A stretch of DNA of 64,000 bases from CAVSRC01 sp963730325 (lineage in GTDB: Bacteria > Pseudomonadota > Alphaproteobacteria > Rhizobiales > Kaistiaceae): NCBI GenBank assembly GCA_963730325.1, contig CAVSRC010000008.1:245727-309726 (forward strand), given 5' to 3'. The position numbers and the translations under genes were made by a program. Under the pieces are notes generated by a model that searched no databases, had not been told where the DNA came from, and saw only the letters and a list, made by a program, of their open reading frames with translations. Position 1 is the first letter of the stretch. The number at the start of each line of letters is the position of its first letter. Below, piece after piece: positions 51,610 through 60,409 of this stretch.

Positions 51610-52590
51610 ATGCGCGATCCCTCTTCCTATGGCCTTCGGGACTGGCTCAGCGGGTCGCCGGTGGCGGACGGATTCAGGCTCGCCCGGAACGCGGCGGTCG
51701 AGCGGACGTTTCGCCGTCGGCGTTCTCCGGCGGTCGACGATTTCCTCGCGCGCTTCGACGGCGGCGGCGGCCGCACGGTGGCTGTTTCGATTGCGTTCAA
51801 CGCGCCCTGGCTCATCGACCTGTTGGCGCGGACTACAGCGCGGAACCTGATCGACACGACGCTTCTGATCGTCGACAACTCCAGCCGGCCCGATCAGCGC
51901 AAGGAGATTGCGGGCGTATGCGAGAGGCACGGACTGCATTACCTACCCCTGCCGGGCAATCCGGTCCGCCACGCCAGCCGCTCGCACGGCGTTGCCATGA
52001 ACTGGGCCTTCTACAACATCATCAGACCACTCAGGCCGCGGGTCTTCGCCTTCATCGATCACGACCTCTTTCCGCTGTGCCCGGTCGATCCCGCGCAGCG
52101 CGTTGCAAAACAGCCGGTCTACGGCCGTATTCGCAGCAGCAGCCATGGATGGTATCTCTGGGCGGGATATTGTGTTTATGACTTCGCGGTCGCTTCACGC
52201 TACGCGCTTGATTTCAACATCGACAAATCCCGGGACTTCGATACCGGCGGTCGAAACTGGGTGAAATTCTATCGGCACCTCGACGCACACGACATGGAGC
52301 TGACCGAAGCCACACGGATCTTGCCGCAAGGCGAGGACAATCCACGGGGAATGATTGAACTGATCGACGAGTTTCTGCACGTCAGAGATGGAACTCACAT
52401 CAGGGATGAAAGCGGGGTGTCTCCGCATAGTTATGCAGGCAGAGGAATGTTGGTTGAACAACTGATCGCATTAGTCGAAGAGGGTGAATTGCCGGAGTTA
52501 GCCATGGCGGCCGTCGGACTTCAGGCAACGCTGCCGGCGTATCAATCCATCAGGCCCTCAGCCTTCGACCTAGGGACGTTATCGCGTTGA
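51610..52590 (+). CDS. Putative GT-A-fold glycosyltransferase, unknown
   Basis: This 326-residue protein resembles nucleotide-diphospho-sugar transferases. It has the N-terminal strand TVAVSIAFNAPWLIDLLART, then LLIVDNSSRPDQRKEIAGVC, a GNPVRHASRSHGVAMNWAFY segment, and a possible metal site VFAFIDHDLFPLCP. It does not fit a GT family that I can name. The ATG at 51610 begins the conserved region. The stop overlaps the start of the methyltransferase gene (TTGA), so both are translated together. In this cluster it probably adds a sugar to the rhamnose-containing chain. Confidence 0.65.
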   Translation: MRDPSSYGLRDWLSGSPVADGFRLARNAAVERTFRRRRSPAVDDFLARFDGGGGRTVAVSIAFNAPWLIDLLARTTARNLIDTTLLIVDNSSRPDQRKEIAGVCERHGLHYLPLPGNPVRHASRSHGVAMNWAFYNIIRPLRPRVFAFIDHDLFPLCPVDPAQRVAKQPVYGRIRSSSHGWYLWAGYCVYDFAVASRYALDFNIDKSRDFDTGGRNWVKFYRHLDAHDMELTEATRILPQGEDNPRGMIELIDEFLHVRDGTHIRDESGVSPHSYAGRGMLVEQLIALVEEGELPELAMAAVGLQATLPAYQSIRPSAFDLGTLSR

Positions 52591-53306
52591 ATCGTTCAGA
52601 AGCAAAGATCAGGTCGGCCTTCAGCAAATGGCCGATGCGATGGCGACGCTGGCGCCATCGCAAGAATCGCTTCGATCCCGTCATCGAGCGCAACTGGGGA
52701 CGCATCCCCTATACGCGCGCCGCCTTCGTCAACGCGGCGGTCGCCCGCGTCATCCGCGACGGGCGGCCCGGCGCCTATCTCGAAATCGGCTGCGACAACG
52801 ACTTCGTGTTCCGTTCGGTGTTCGCAGCCGAGAAGGTCGGGGTCGATCCGGAAAGCGGCGGCACGCTGAGGATGACGAGCGATGCCTTCTTCGCCCAGAA
52901 CGATCGCCAGTTCGACGTCGTATTCGTCGACGGGCTGCACGAATATGCCCAGTGCCAGAGGGACGCGATCAATGCGCTGAACGTGGTTCCGGCCGGCGGA
53001 TTCGTCCTCTTCCACGATTTCATTCCCACCGGGTGGATGATGGAGCATGTGCCCCGCCTCAAATCGGGGTGGTCGGGCGACGTCTGGAAGGTGGCTTTCG
53101 AGCTCATGCACACACCCGGCGTCGAATTCATCGTCGCCGACGCCGACCACGGCGTGGGCATCGCCTACAAGGCCCAGGAGCAGGTGCAATACGTGTCCAT
53201 GGCCGAGGAGATCGGCGGAGAGCGGTTTGCCTATTTCTACGAGCACTATCAGTCTCTTCCGCTGAGAGACGCGTCTGCGGCGCTGGATTTCATCGCGAAA
53301 ATCTAG
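52587..53306 (+). CDS. Class I SAM-dependent methyltransferase
   Basis: This 239-residue protein has a Rossmann-type methyltransferase core: GAYLEIGCDNDFVF (motif I), KVGVDPESGGTL with the acidic residue, and FDVVFVDGLHEYAQCQRDAI then GGFVLFHDF. The latter pattern is typical of Methyltransf_24 proteins of surface glycan clusters, which methylate sugars. The first part is basic (RWRRWRHRKNR). A TTG start at 52587 overlapping the previous stop is proposed; the ATG at 52635 is the alternative. It probably methylates a terminal sugar, but the position cannot be told. Confidence 0.8.
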   Translation: MNRSEAKIRSAFSKWPMRWRRWRHRKNRFDPVIERNWGRIPYTRAAFVNAAVARVIRDGRPGAYLEIGCDNDFVFRSVFAAEKVGVDPESGGTLRMTSDAFFAQNDRQFDVVFVDGLHEYAQCQRDAINALNVVPAGGFVLFHDFIPTGWMMEHVPRLKSGWSGDVWKVAFELMHTPGVEFIVADADHGVGIAYKAQEQVQYVSMAEEIGGERFAYFYEHYQSLPLRDASAALDFIAKI

Positions 53307-53463
53307 TACGGGCGCCGCGGGGCAATCAGATCGTTCGCGTGCCGTCCGCTCCGGCAAGTTGTCGATCGCGACGGACCCAGGCCGGTCATCCGGGCCGGTG
53401 CCGGACGTTGCGGTTTTGCCCATCGCGTGAAACGCTGCGCCGGTCAGTCGAACGGGTCCGCCA

Positions 53464-54177
53464 ATGATCATCAGCCATCGCTACAAGTTCATCTTCTTCA
53501 AGACGACGCGTGTGGCGGGTACCAGCGTGGAAGCTGCGCTGTCACATATCTGCGGGCCGGACGACATCTGGACCGAAGCAGGAAAGGAAGGCTCCGAGTA
53601 TCATCGGGCCCCGGGCGGCTCCGGATACAAGATTCCGCTGGAGCTCCGCGAGCCATACTGGTGGCTCAGGCGCCTCGGCTGGAGCATTCGTCCGATTCGA
53701 CGCAAGATCATGCTGAACAAGGCCGAGTACAGTGGGACTGATTATTGGGCCCACATTCCAGCGCGCCATGTCCGGGCGACGCTCCCACGGGAGATCTGGG
53801 ACAGTTACTACAAGATCACCATCGAGCGGAATCCATGGGACCGGCTGGTATCCGGTTACTACTACCGCTACGCCGACAAAAAGAAGCGCCCCTCTTTCGA
53901 AGAGGTCGTGCGCGCGACCAACCGTCCTCAGAACGCCATCGTCTATACGATCGACGGGGAGATCGTCGTCGACAAGTTCATGAAATTCGAGACGCTTGCC
54001 GACGACTTCCGCGAATTCTTGCAGAAAGTTGGCGCCCCGAGCGAGCTTTCGATCCCCATGACCAATGCCTCGAAGCGCCCGGATGGCGCATATCGCGCGA
54101 TGTACACCGACGAGTTGCGGGACATTGTAGCCGAGGTGCACCACCAGATCATCGAATACTGCGGCTATACGTTCTAG
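53464..54177 (+). CDS. Sulfotransferase family 2 protein
   Basis: This 237-residue protein has the PAPS-binding start YKFIFFKTTRVAGTSVEAAL and the second phosphate-binding motif KITIERNPWDRLVSGYYYRY; HIPARHVRATLP is also usual in Sulfotransfer_2 proteins. It probably sulfates a surface sugar. It lies between the methyltransferase and a glycosyltransferase gene, all in the same direction, with a 158-base gap upstream that may hold a promoter. Together with the divergent P-loop protein at 50420-51325 it makes two sulfotransferase candidates for one glycan locus. Confidence 0.85.
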   Translation: MIISHRYKFIFFKTTRVAGTSVEAALSHICGPDDIWTEAGKEGSEYHRAPGGSGYKIPLELREPYWWLRRLGWSIRPIRRKIMLNKAEYSGTDYWAHIPARHVRATLPREIWDSYYKITIERNPWDRLVSGYYYRYADKKKRPSFEEVVRATNRPQNAIVYTIDGEIVVDKFMKFETLADDFREFLQKVGAPSELSIPMTNASKRPDGAYRAMYTDELRDIVAEVHHQIIEYCGYTF

Positions 54178-54190
54178 CCGGAGCACCTGC

Positions 54191-55139
54191 ATGAACGCCC
54201 CCGTTCTCCTGTGCGTTTTCAACCGCCCCCGACAGACCCAGGCAGCGATGGACCGTCTCCGGGCCGCTCGGCCGTCCAAGCTCTACCTCGCCGCGGACGG
54301 CGCGCGCCCGGGCCACCCGACGGATGCCGAGCGTTGCGCCGAGGTGCGCGCGATCGTCTCGGATGTCGACTGGCCTTGCGACGTGCAAACGCTCTTCCGC
54401 GAGAAGAACCTCGGCTGCAAGCGGGCGGTCGGCGGCGGCATCACGTGGTTCTTCGAGCAGGAGGAAGAAGGTATCATCCTCGAGGACGACATCGTCACCG
54501 ATGCCACCCTGTTTCCCTATTGCACGGAACTGCTGGCGCGCTACCGCGACGACGAGCGTATCGGCATCATCAGCGGGTGCAACTTCACCGCGGGCAGGGC
54601 AACGTCCGACGACAGCTACTTCTTTGTCCGCAATCTGAACATGTGGGGCTGGGCGACCTGGCGGCGCGTCTGGCAACTTGTCGATCTCGACATGAGCGAC
54701 TGGAACGACCAACGCAGCGCAGCGTTCCTGCGCGAGCATTACGGCGCGCCCTGGACAACGCGCCTGGAATGGCAGCGCCATTTCGACAACACCGCCAATC
54801 GCAGCAGTGTCGACACATGGGACTATCAGGTGTGCTACGCCCTGTGGCGTCGTGGCATGCTGGCCATCGACGCCGTCGGTCAACCTGATCGACAATGACG
54901 GCATGGGCGACGCCGCCGCGACGCACCCGTCGGCCGCGAAGGCCCAGTGCCTGATCGACAGCCCGCCGCGTCCCATGGCGTTTCCGCTGCGGCACCCGAG
55001 CGAGGTGACGCTGCATCCGACCGCCGACGCAATTCTTGATCGCGATGTATTCGGAATATCGGCTCCACGGTCCCTGCACATCTTCGCCAAGATGCAGCTG
55101 CGCAAGGTCCGCCATTTCTTCACCGGCAAATACGCCTGA
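54191..55139 (+). pseudogene. Glycosyltransferase, frameshifted near the C-terminus
   Basis: The first frame (to about 54875) encodes a GT-A-like domain: VLLCVFNRPRQTQAAMDRLR, KLYLAADGARPG, GGGITWFFEQEEEGIILEDD with an EDD metal site, and FVRNLNMWGWATWRRVW. It then runs into a stop, but the +1-shifted frame continues SVNLIDNDGMGDAAATHPSA and ends KVRHFFTGKYA, the usual end of this family. At 949 bases, one extra base near 54873-54876 explains it, giving 315 residues. A functional gene with a base error is likely. It begins 13 bp after the sulfotransferase stop. Confidence 0.8.
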
Positions 55140-55187
55140 CGCGGCGGCCGTGCGGCCGCTAGTTCTCTCGGGGCGGGCTCATCTGCG

Positions 55188-55698
55188 TCATGTCGGTGGG
55201 AACCCCGCGGCGCGGTCGTGTGCCCAGCGATGGTTCGTCAGGTCATAGGCGCCGCTGTTGACGATCAGGGCACCGGCCGGGACCGTGGCGTTCACCAGGA
55301 CCACGCCCGGGCCAATCCTGGCGCCCTGCCCGATGCGGCATCTGCCGATGATGCACGCGTTCGGTCCGACGAATACGTCGTCCTCGATGACCGGCGCTTC
55401 CTTGGTGCGCTGGTGTTCGCCTATCGTCACGTGCTGCATGATGGTCACGTGCTCGCCGATGCGTGCATTGTGCGACAGGTGCACCCCGTTGAAGTCGTGC
55501 CCGAAAATGACGGTCGGACTGAGTTCTCACGGCAACCGGAATCGAGGCCAGGTAGCGCCGACGCACGGCGCCCTGGAACTGGCCGATCCAGAATCGCAAG
55601 GTCAGCCGCCACCACCAAGAGCGCTGCTCGGGCGGCTGGCTGTAGATCCGGTTGAGTTGCTGGTGCCGGCGCCTGAGCTTTTCGAAGGTGCTGGCCAT
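55188..55698 (-). pseudogene. Serine-acetyltransferase-like (hexapeptide) acyltransferase, frameshifted
   Basis: The first frame from 55698 encodes FEKLRRRHQQLNRIYSQPPE, then WWWRLTLRFWIGQFQGAVRR. After about 55525 the next frame continues SPTVIFGHDFNGVHLSHNAR and a left-handed beta-helix with IGEHVTIMQHVTIGEHQRTK, then VIEDDVFVGPNACIIGRCRI. The histidine in VHLSHNA is probably catalytic. Total length 511 bases is one above a multiple of three, so one added base would explain it. The intact product of about 169 residues would O-acetylate a sugar. It is convergent with the preceding glycosyltransferase. Confidence 0.75.
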
Positions 55699-55865
55699 GC
55701 TGGCAGAGTTCCAAACGTTTGCGTGATGCGGGCAAGGTCCCTGCCCTCGGCGAGAGTATACCAGTCGCGCCCCAGGCGGGAATCTCGGCCAGCCGAGATC
55801 CCGGTTGACCTCGCCCGCCGGACCGCCGATGACATTTGCAGAAAGGACCGGCTCCAGGGCGAAAA

Positions 55866-56831
55866 ATGCTCCCGATCATCTACGTCCATATCGGCGATCG
55901 CGATGCGCCCCATCTGGTCGAATCGGTAGAGCAGACCTCGCGCGCCGCGCCCAGCGCCCCTGTTCACGTGATCCTCAGCCGGAACACGACCATGGCGAAG
56001 GCCCTCAGACCTCTCGCCGTAACGATACGCTACTCCGACGAGCTGACATCAACGGGGCATCATCGGTCCTATGTGGGGCATATCCGTAGGCGGCTAGGCA
56101 AGAAGCGCGGATTCTGGCGCTTTGCCACTGAGCGGTTCTTCCTTATCGAGGAACTGATGGCTGCTCTCGATATCCCACGCGCGTTGCATCTGGAATCGGA
56201 CAACTACATATTTTTCAATCCGTGCGAGGTCGAAGACACGCTGGAATTCCTTTATCCCGGGCTCGCAGCACCGTTTCTCAATGACGAGATGTGTATCCCT
56301 GGCGTGGTCTACATCGGCAGCTGCAAGGCGCTGAACACCTTCAACCAGTATGCCGCCAAGCGGATCGTCGATGAGGCGGAGCGAAAGCGAAAGTGGTACG
56401 TGCCGCGTTTCATGGCGCGTGTGCGGATGGGTGTCAGGCTTCACGACATGAACCTGCTGGCGGATTTCAGAAGCGTTTTTGGCCCGGACCTCCTGAACAT
56501 GTTGCCGGTAGTACCGTGCGATTACGTCGCTCGCGATTCGATTCTGCCGCGATGCCGGTCGATCGCGCCGTACTGCACGGGCTTCGATGCCCTCCAGATG
56601 GTCTTCGACGGCTCTGCGATCGGTCACTATCTCCACGGCATCGATCCGGCCCATCATGATGCCACCGGCACGGTCGGCATGGTGGACCCCGATTCCGTGG
56701 TTTCAGCGGCAGATTTTGGCTTCGACCTGATCGACCTGAAGAACCGGGACCTCGTTCCCCACCTCGTCTACAAGCAGGGACAGATACGCGTTGCTTCGAT
56801 CCATAATCACGCCAAGGTGCGGATCCTTTGA
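55866..56831 (+). CDS. Putative glycosyltransferase-like protein, unknown family
   Basis: This 321-residue protein starts with a GT-A-like strand (LPIIYVHIGDRDAPHLVESV) and has a likely metal/donor-site segment ALHLESDNYIFFNP. The remainder (NDEMCIPGVVYIGSCKALNT, IAPYCTGFDALQMVFDGSAI) has no family I can name. The pattern HLESDNYIF with a D..N pair recalls the DXD of donor-sugar enzymes. The ATG at 55866 follows CAGGGCG. Its stop overlaps the start of the GT25 gene (TGATG), which supports a joint role in surface-glycan assembly. Confidence 0.65.
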   Translation: MLPIIYVHIGDRDAPHLVESVEQTSRAAPSAPVHVILSRNTTMAKALRPLAVTIRYSDELTSTGHHRSYVGHIRRRLGKKRGFWRFATERFFLIEELMAALDIPRALHLESDNYIFFNPCEVEDTLEFLYPGLAAPFLNDEMCIPGVVYIGSCKALNTFNQYAAKRIVDEAERKRKWYVPRFMARVRMGVRLHDMNLLADFRSVFGPDLLNMLPVVPCDYVARDSILPRCRSIAPYCTGFDALQMVFDGSAIGHYLHGIDPAHHDATGTVGMVDPDSVVSAADFGFDLIDLKNRDLVPHLVYKQGQIRVASIHNHAKVRIL

Positions 56832-57646
56832 TGCGCGTGCTGGTGATCAATCTCGACCGCTCGCCGGAACGGCTGGGTGAATTCCAGGGGGAGGCGGCGC
56901 GCTGTGGCCTCGCCTTCGAGCGCTTGGCCGCGGTCGATGGCCGGGCGCTGCCGGAAATCGCCACGCTCGTCGATCCGAAATTTCGCTTCCAGCCGGTCGG
57001 GCGCGGCGAGGTCGCCATCTTCCTCAGCCACCGCGCGGCCTGGCGCATCGCCGCCACCGGCACCGACCGCTGGACGGCGGTGATGGAGGACGATGCGCGG
57101 CTGGCCGACGACGTGCCGGCGCTGCTCGCGGCAATCGAGGAGATCGATCCGGATGCCGGCATCGTCCGTCTGGAGACGACGCTGAGGCGCGTCCTCATCG
57201 ACGACGACAGTGTGGCGCTGGTGCCCGGCCGGTCGCTTCACCGCATGCGCTCATGGCACGGCGGCACCGCCGCCTATGCCATTCACCGCAACACCGCCGC
57301 GGATCTGCTGGCGCGCTCGGAACGTATCTCCGATCCGCTCGACCAGTGGCTGTTCAATCCGCTGTCGCCGGTCTTCGCCACCCTGAATGTCGCCCAGGTC
57401 GTGCCCGGCGCGGCGGTGCAGGCCGCATTGCTGGACGCCGCGAAGGCCGGCGCCGCGGCGGGATCAACCAGCGGCCGCAAGGTTGCCGGCGGCAGTCCGT
57501 GGCCCCGAACCCGGCACGGCATGGCCATCGACACGCGCCGTCTGGCGCTGAAGATCGTTGAGCGGGCGAAGCGGCTTGCCGATGGCTGGCGGCCCGGGCG
57601 CAGCTATCGCTTCATCCCCTTCGTGCAAGCTGCCGAGGAGCCCTGA
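56831..57646 (+). CDS. Glycosyltransferase family 25 (LPS) protein
   Basis: This 271-residue protein starts MRVLVINLDRSPERLGEFQG, the typical GT25 opening, followed by FLSHRAAWRIAATGTDRWTA and the metal site in VMEDDARLADD. GT25 enzymes add galactose or glucose to LPS oligosaccharides. The last 60 residues are basic and lack homology that I recognise. The ATG overlaps the previous stop (TGATG), so it is coupled to the unknown GT-like gene. Location is cytosolic face of the inner membrane. Confidence 0.85.
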   Translation: MRVLVINLDRSPERLGEFQGEAARCGLAFERLAAVDGRALPEIATLVDPKFRFQPVGRGEVAIFLSHRAAWRIAATGTDRWTAVMEDDARLADDVPALLAAIEEIDPDAGIVRLETTLRRVLIDDDSVALVPGRSLHRMRSWHGGTAAYAIHRNTAADLLARSERISDPLDQWLFNPLSPVFATLNVAQVVPGAAVQAALLDAAKAGAAAGSTSGRKVAGGSPWPRTRHGMAIDTRRLALKIVERAKRLADGWRPGRSYRFIPFVQAAEEP

Positions 57647-57655
57647 CCCGAGCTT

Positions 57656-58180
57656 CTAGGTGTGCGCCCAGTTGCCGAGGGCGTCGATCGCTTCCTGGGC
57701 AGCGTCTTCGGCGATACCGGCGCCGTGGATGGTCGACCACGGGTCGTTCTTGCTGCCGCCGGCCTTGATCTGTCCGGATATGCGGTGGATGCGCATGCCG
57801 CTCTTGTCGAAGACATCGACGACGTAGAGGACCAGTCCGCCGCTGTAATCGCCGACCGCCGACAGATAGGCCTTGAGCCGGTAGTCGGCGGTGGGGTCGC
57901 CGGCATCGAGGATCTTCAACTGGCGGGTGGGCGCCTTGGCCTTGAGGGCGTCCTCATAGGCGTAGATCATCTCGCCCGGTGCGTTGGTGATCGGGTCGAG
58001 GGCGAATGTGACGACCGCGTCGACGCGGGCGGGCTTGCCCAGCGTGCGCAATGCCTTGGGGGAGAGCACCGGCGGGCCGCTGCCAAGGCGCGGCCTTTCG
58101 ACCGGCGCGCAGGCGGCGATGCCGGCCGCCAGGACGCACAGCGCGGCAAGTCGCAGAACCGTCCCGATATGTCTCGCCAT
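57656..58180 (-). CDS. Putative lipoprotein with DUF3313-like layout, unknown
   Basis: This 174-residue protein starts MARHIGTVLRLAALCVLAAG and has a lipobox AGIAAC, so it is probably attached to a membrane. The mature domain contains AVVTFALDPITNAPGEMIYA, DYRLKAYLSAVGDYSGGLVL and YVVDVFDKSG, and could be a beta-rich binding domain; family membership is not certain. The start at 58180 is chosen over in-frame upstream ATGs because it directly begins the signal. It is convergent with the GT25 gene and divergent from the SH3-domain protein. Confidence 0.7.
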   Translation of the reverse strand: MARHIGTVLRLAALCVLAAGIAACAPVERPRLGSGPPVLSPKALRTLGKPARVDAVVTFALDPITNAPGEMIYAYEDALKAKAPTRQLKILDAGDPTADYRLKAYLSAVGDYSGGLVLYVVDVFDKSGMRIHRISGQIKAGGSKNDPWSTIHGAGIAEDAAQEAIDALGNWAHT

Positions 58181-58365
58181 CAAAAAGGGCCTTCCTGCCG
58201 CCGCCGTCGGATTTCTAGTCATAAAACCATCTCGCGTCCACAAAGCGCCCACACCACGGCGCCGGCGGGGCAACGACGCATCATCCGCGGCCCATGTTGA
58301 GGGGTCCTTAACCCTGATCCGGCAAGCTTGGCGCGGACAGGACATGCTGCGTTTGGGGTAGCGAC

Positions 58366-58941
58366 ATGCAGATGCGTACGCCCTGGTGGACCGCAACCAG
58401 GGCCTTTCGATTTCTTTCCCGATTTGTCGTTTTCTCCGGCATCGGCGTCGTTCTCGTGGCGGCCGGTGCGATCGCGCTTTCCGCGCCGCTCCATGCCGGC
58501 GCCGTCATCGCCAAGAGCGGCCTTCAGGTGCCGCGCTTCGTCAGCCTCAAGGCCGGCCGGGTCAATGTCCGGGTCGGCCCCGGCGAGGACTACAAGGTCG
58601 CCTGGGTGTTCACCCGCGTCGGACTGCCGATCGAGGTCATTCAGGAATACGACACCTGGCGGCGCATCCGCGATTCCGACGGCGCCGTCGGCTGGGTGTT
58701 CAACAGCCTTCTGTCGGGCAGGCGCACGGCCGTGGTGACGCCCTGGGCCAAGGGCGAGGCGCAGCCGATCCGCGCCGATGCGACGACAAGCGCCGCGATC
58801 GCGGCCTATCTCGAACCGGGCGTCATGGGCACCATCGACCGATGCCGCGGCGGCTGGTGCCGCATCAGCGGCAAGGGCTTCGACGGCTGGATCGAGCAGG
58901 ACCGCCTTTGGGGCACCTATCCCAACGAGGATGTCGACTAG
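58366..58941 (+). CDS. Exported SH3-domain protein
   Basis: This 191-residue protein has an N-terminal membrane/signal segment (FVVFSGIGVVLVAAGAIALS) and two bacterial SH3-like repeats. The first is LKAGRVNVRVGPGEDYKVAW; the second is about residues 130-185 with YLEPGVMGTIDRCRGGWCRI and GFDGWIEQDRLWGTY. SH3b domains bind peptidoglycan or sugars in the periplasm. In alphaproteobacteria such proteins are common next to envelope genes; the role here is unknown. Another ATG two codons on is an equally likely start. Confidence 0.85.
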   Translation: MQMRTPWWTATRAFRFLSRFVVFSGIGVVLVAAGAIALSAPLHAGAVIAKSGLQVPRFVSLKAGRVNVRVGPGEDYKVAWVFTRVGLPIEVIQEYDTWRRIRDSDGAVGWVFNSLLSGRRTAVVTPWAKGEAQPIRADATTSAAIAAYLEPGVMGTIDRCRGGWCRISGKGFDGWIEQDRLWGTYPNEDVD

Positions 58942-58970
58942 GACCCGATGCCATCTGCTAGCATCGGGCC

Positions 58971-59246
58971 ATGATCTACTGCATCGGCCTCACCGCCCGC
59001 TACGAGGCGGCGCTCGCCGGCCCGTCAGCTCCGGTCAAACGGGGTGGCGGCGCCGATTATGCCGGCGGCTGGGTGTGGCAGACAGTCGCCGGGGCGGAGC
59101 AGTTCATCGCCATGAACGGGCTGACGGCGACCCATTCGGTCTACGGGCTCGATGCCGACTGGGAGCGGGATACCGCGGCCGTCGCCGGACAACCCTACCG
59201 GCGTCTCATGCGTGACGCGGCGGTCGTCCGTCTCCCACGTCCCTGA
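58971..59246 (+). CDS. Small conserved protein, unknown
   Basis: This 91-residue protein has no membrane or catalytic signature that I recognise. It begins MIYCIGLTARYEAALAGPSA, with a Gly-rich turn GGGADYAGGWVWQT and an ATHSVYGLDADWERDTAAV segment like that of small alphaproteobacterial unknowns. It follows the SH3-domain gene by 30 bp on the same strand and is followed at once by a strong terminator, so it is probably the last gene of a short operon. Confidence 0.65.
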   Translation: MIYCIGLTARYEAALAGPSAPVKRGGGADYAGGWVWQTVAGAEQFIAMNGLTATHSVYGLDADWERDTAAVAGQPYRRLMRDAAVVRLPRP

Positions 59247-59260
59247 TGAAGATTAAGAAA

Positions 59261-59299
59261 GGCCCGGCGCGCTAAACCCCGACGCGCCGGGCCTCTATT
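59261..59299 (+). terminator. Strong Rho-independent terminator
   Basis: Eleven-base perfect arms GGCCCGGCGCG (59261-59271) and CGCGCCGGGCC (59283-59293) enclose an 11-base loop and are followed by TCTATT. It lies 15 bases after the stop of the small conserved gene. Confidence 0.75.
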
Positions 59300-59715
59300 A
59301 CCCGGGCGCCGCCGAAGGCCGTCGTCGCGAAGACGGCACAAGCAGACGATTTGGCAAGTCGGCAGGACTCCAATGGTCCCCTGCCCTCCCAAAAAAAGCC
59401 CTGCCCCATCTGCCGGTACGCAGGCGCTCCAGGCTGCCGGCGGTCCTCTCGGGGCTGCAAAACAGCACCCCGGCAATAGCGGAACCGACGGCAAAGATTC
59501 GATTGAAGGAGATTTTGGCGCTGCGCCGGGCGGTGGAAAAATCTAGCCCTTCCGGCCTCAACCTGACGGTGGAGGCAGAGTCTGCCAAGCCAATCGACGC
59601 AATACACCAGTCCATTACGGGCCCTAAAGCGGTCCGCCGCAGGATCAGTGCATCCGAGAACGGGGCTGTTGTCAACAGCCCCGCGTCAAGCCGCCGGCAG
59701 GACCGGCAGCGCGGG
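59300..59715. other. Non-coding stretch between terminator and irr
   Basis: About 415 bases with no supported gene; open frames here are on the opposite strand or without start signal. It includes a hairpin at 59662-59682 listed separately. No tRNA or other RNA was recognised. Confidence 0.5.
59662..59682 (-). terminator. Perfect palindrome downstream of irr
   Basis: GGGGCTGT and ACAGCCCC form an 8-bp hairpin around the 5-base loop TGTCA. It lies 34 bases beyond the irr stop on the same strand and may end its transcript, although no T-run follows. Confidence 0.4.
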
Positions 59716-60168
59716 TCAGCTGACGCGGCGCAGCCGCACCACGACGTCCACCCGGCTGATGGCAAAACCGGGCGGCGGTTCCGGCACCCGGCCGACGCCG
59801 ATCGAGCCGGTCGGGATGTCGAACACCTCGTTTTCGTCTTCGATGAAGAAGTGATGGTGATCGGAGACGTTGGTGTCGAAATAGGTCCGCGACCCGTCGA
59901 CGGCCACCTCGCGCAGCAGCCCGGCGCCGGTGAACTGGTGGAGCGTGTTGTAGATGGTCGCCAGCGATACCGGTACGCGGGCGAGCAGGGCTTCCTGCTG
60001 CAGCGTTTCCGCCGACAAATGGCGGTGTCCGCTGCCATACAACAATTCGGCCAGGGCCAGCCGCTGCCGCGTCGGACGGAGGCCGGCTTGTCGCAACATG
60101 GAACGGATCCTGGGGCGGCTCAGAACCACCTCTTCGTGATCCTCGTGCATATGCTCGTGGGGGGTCAT
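59716..60168 (-). CDS. irr: Iron-response regulator Irr (Fur family)
   Basis: Irr represses or activates iron and haem genes according to haem status in Rhizobiales. This 150-residue protein has the winged-helix domain (RSMLRQAGLRPTRQRLALAE, VSLATIYNTLHQFTGAGLLR) and the second haem site HHH in SDHHHFFIEDENEVFDIPTG. The N-terminal GCP haem motif of B. japonicum Irr is absent and the protein has no cysteine; instead, the N-terminus is His-rich (HEHMHEDH). The ATG at 60168 fits the family length. It is divergent from fabA-fabB-fabI, a known neighbourhood in this order. Confidence 0.92.
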   Translation of the reverse strand: MTPHEHMHEDHEEVVLSRPRIRSMLRQAGLRPTRQRLALAELLYGSGHRHLSAETLQQEALLARVPVSLATIYNTLHQFTGAGLLREVAVDGSRTYFDTNVSDHHHFFIEDENEVFDIPTGSIGVGRVPEPPPGFAISRVDVVVRLRRVS

Positions 60169-60409
60169 TTTCCTCTTATCGGCCCTTGCCGATTCCTCGC
60201 TACGTAGCAATTGGACTTAATATAAGTCGCCGTAGAGGATGCTGCAATGCAACCTCACGCCGCAGGGCCTTGCGCACCGCCACAGCCCTCCACGACCCTC
60301 ATTTGAGGTGCTTTATGGCGACGGCGGCAATGCTATGTTAAGAGGGCATTTACGTTCCGGCGCGGGCCAGCAGCCGGGCAAATGCGGCCAATCACGAGAC
60401 GGACAAACC

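Noticed and set aside
59300..59715. An RNA gene in the non-coding stretch before irr
   Set aside because: No tRNA cloverleaf or known RNA motif could be found by eye; only a short palindrome is present.
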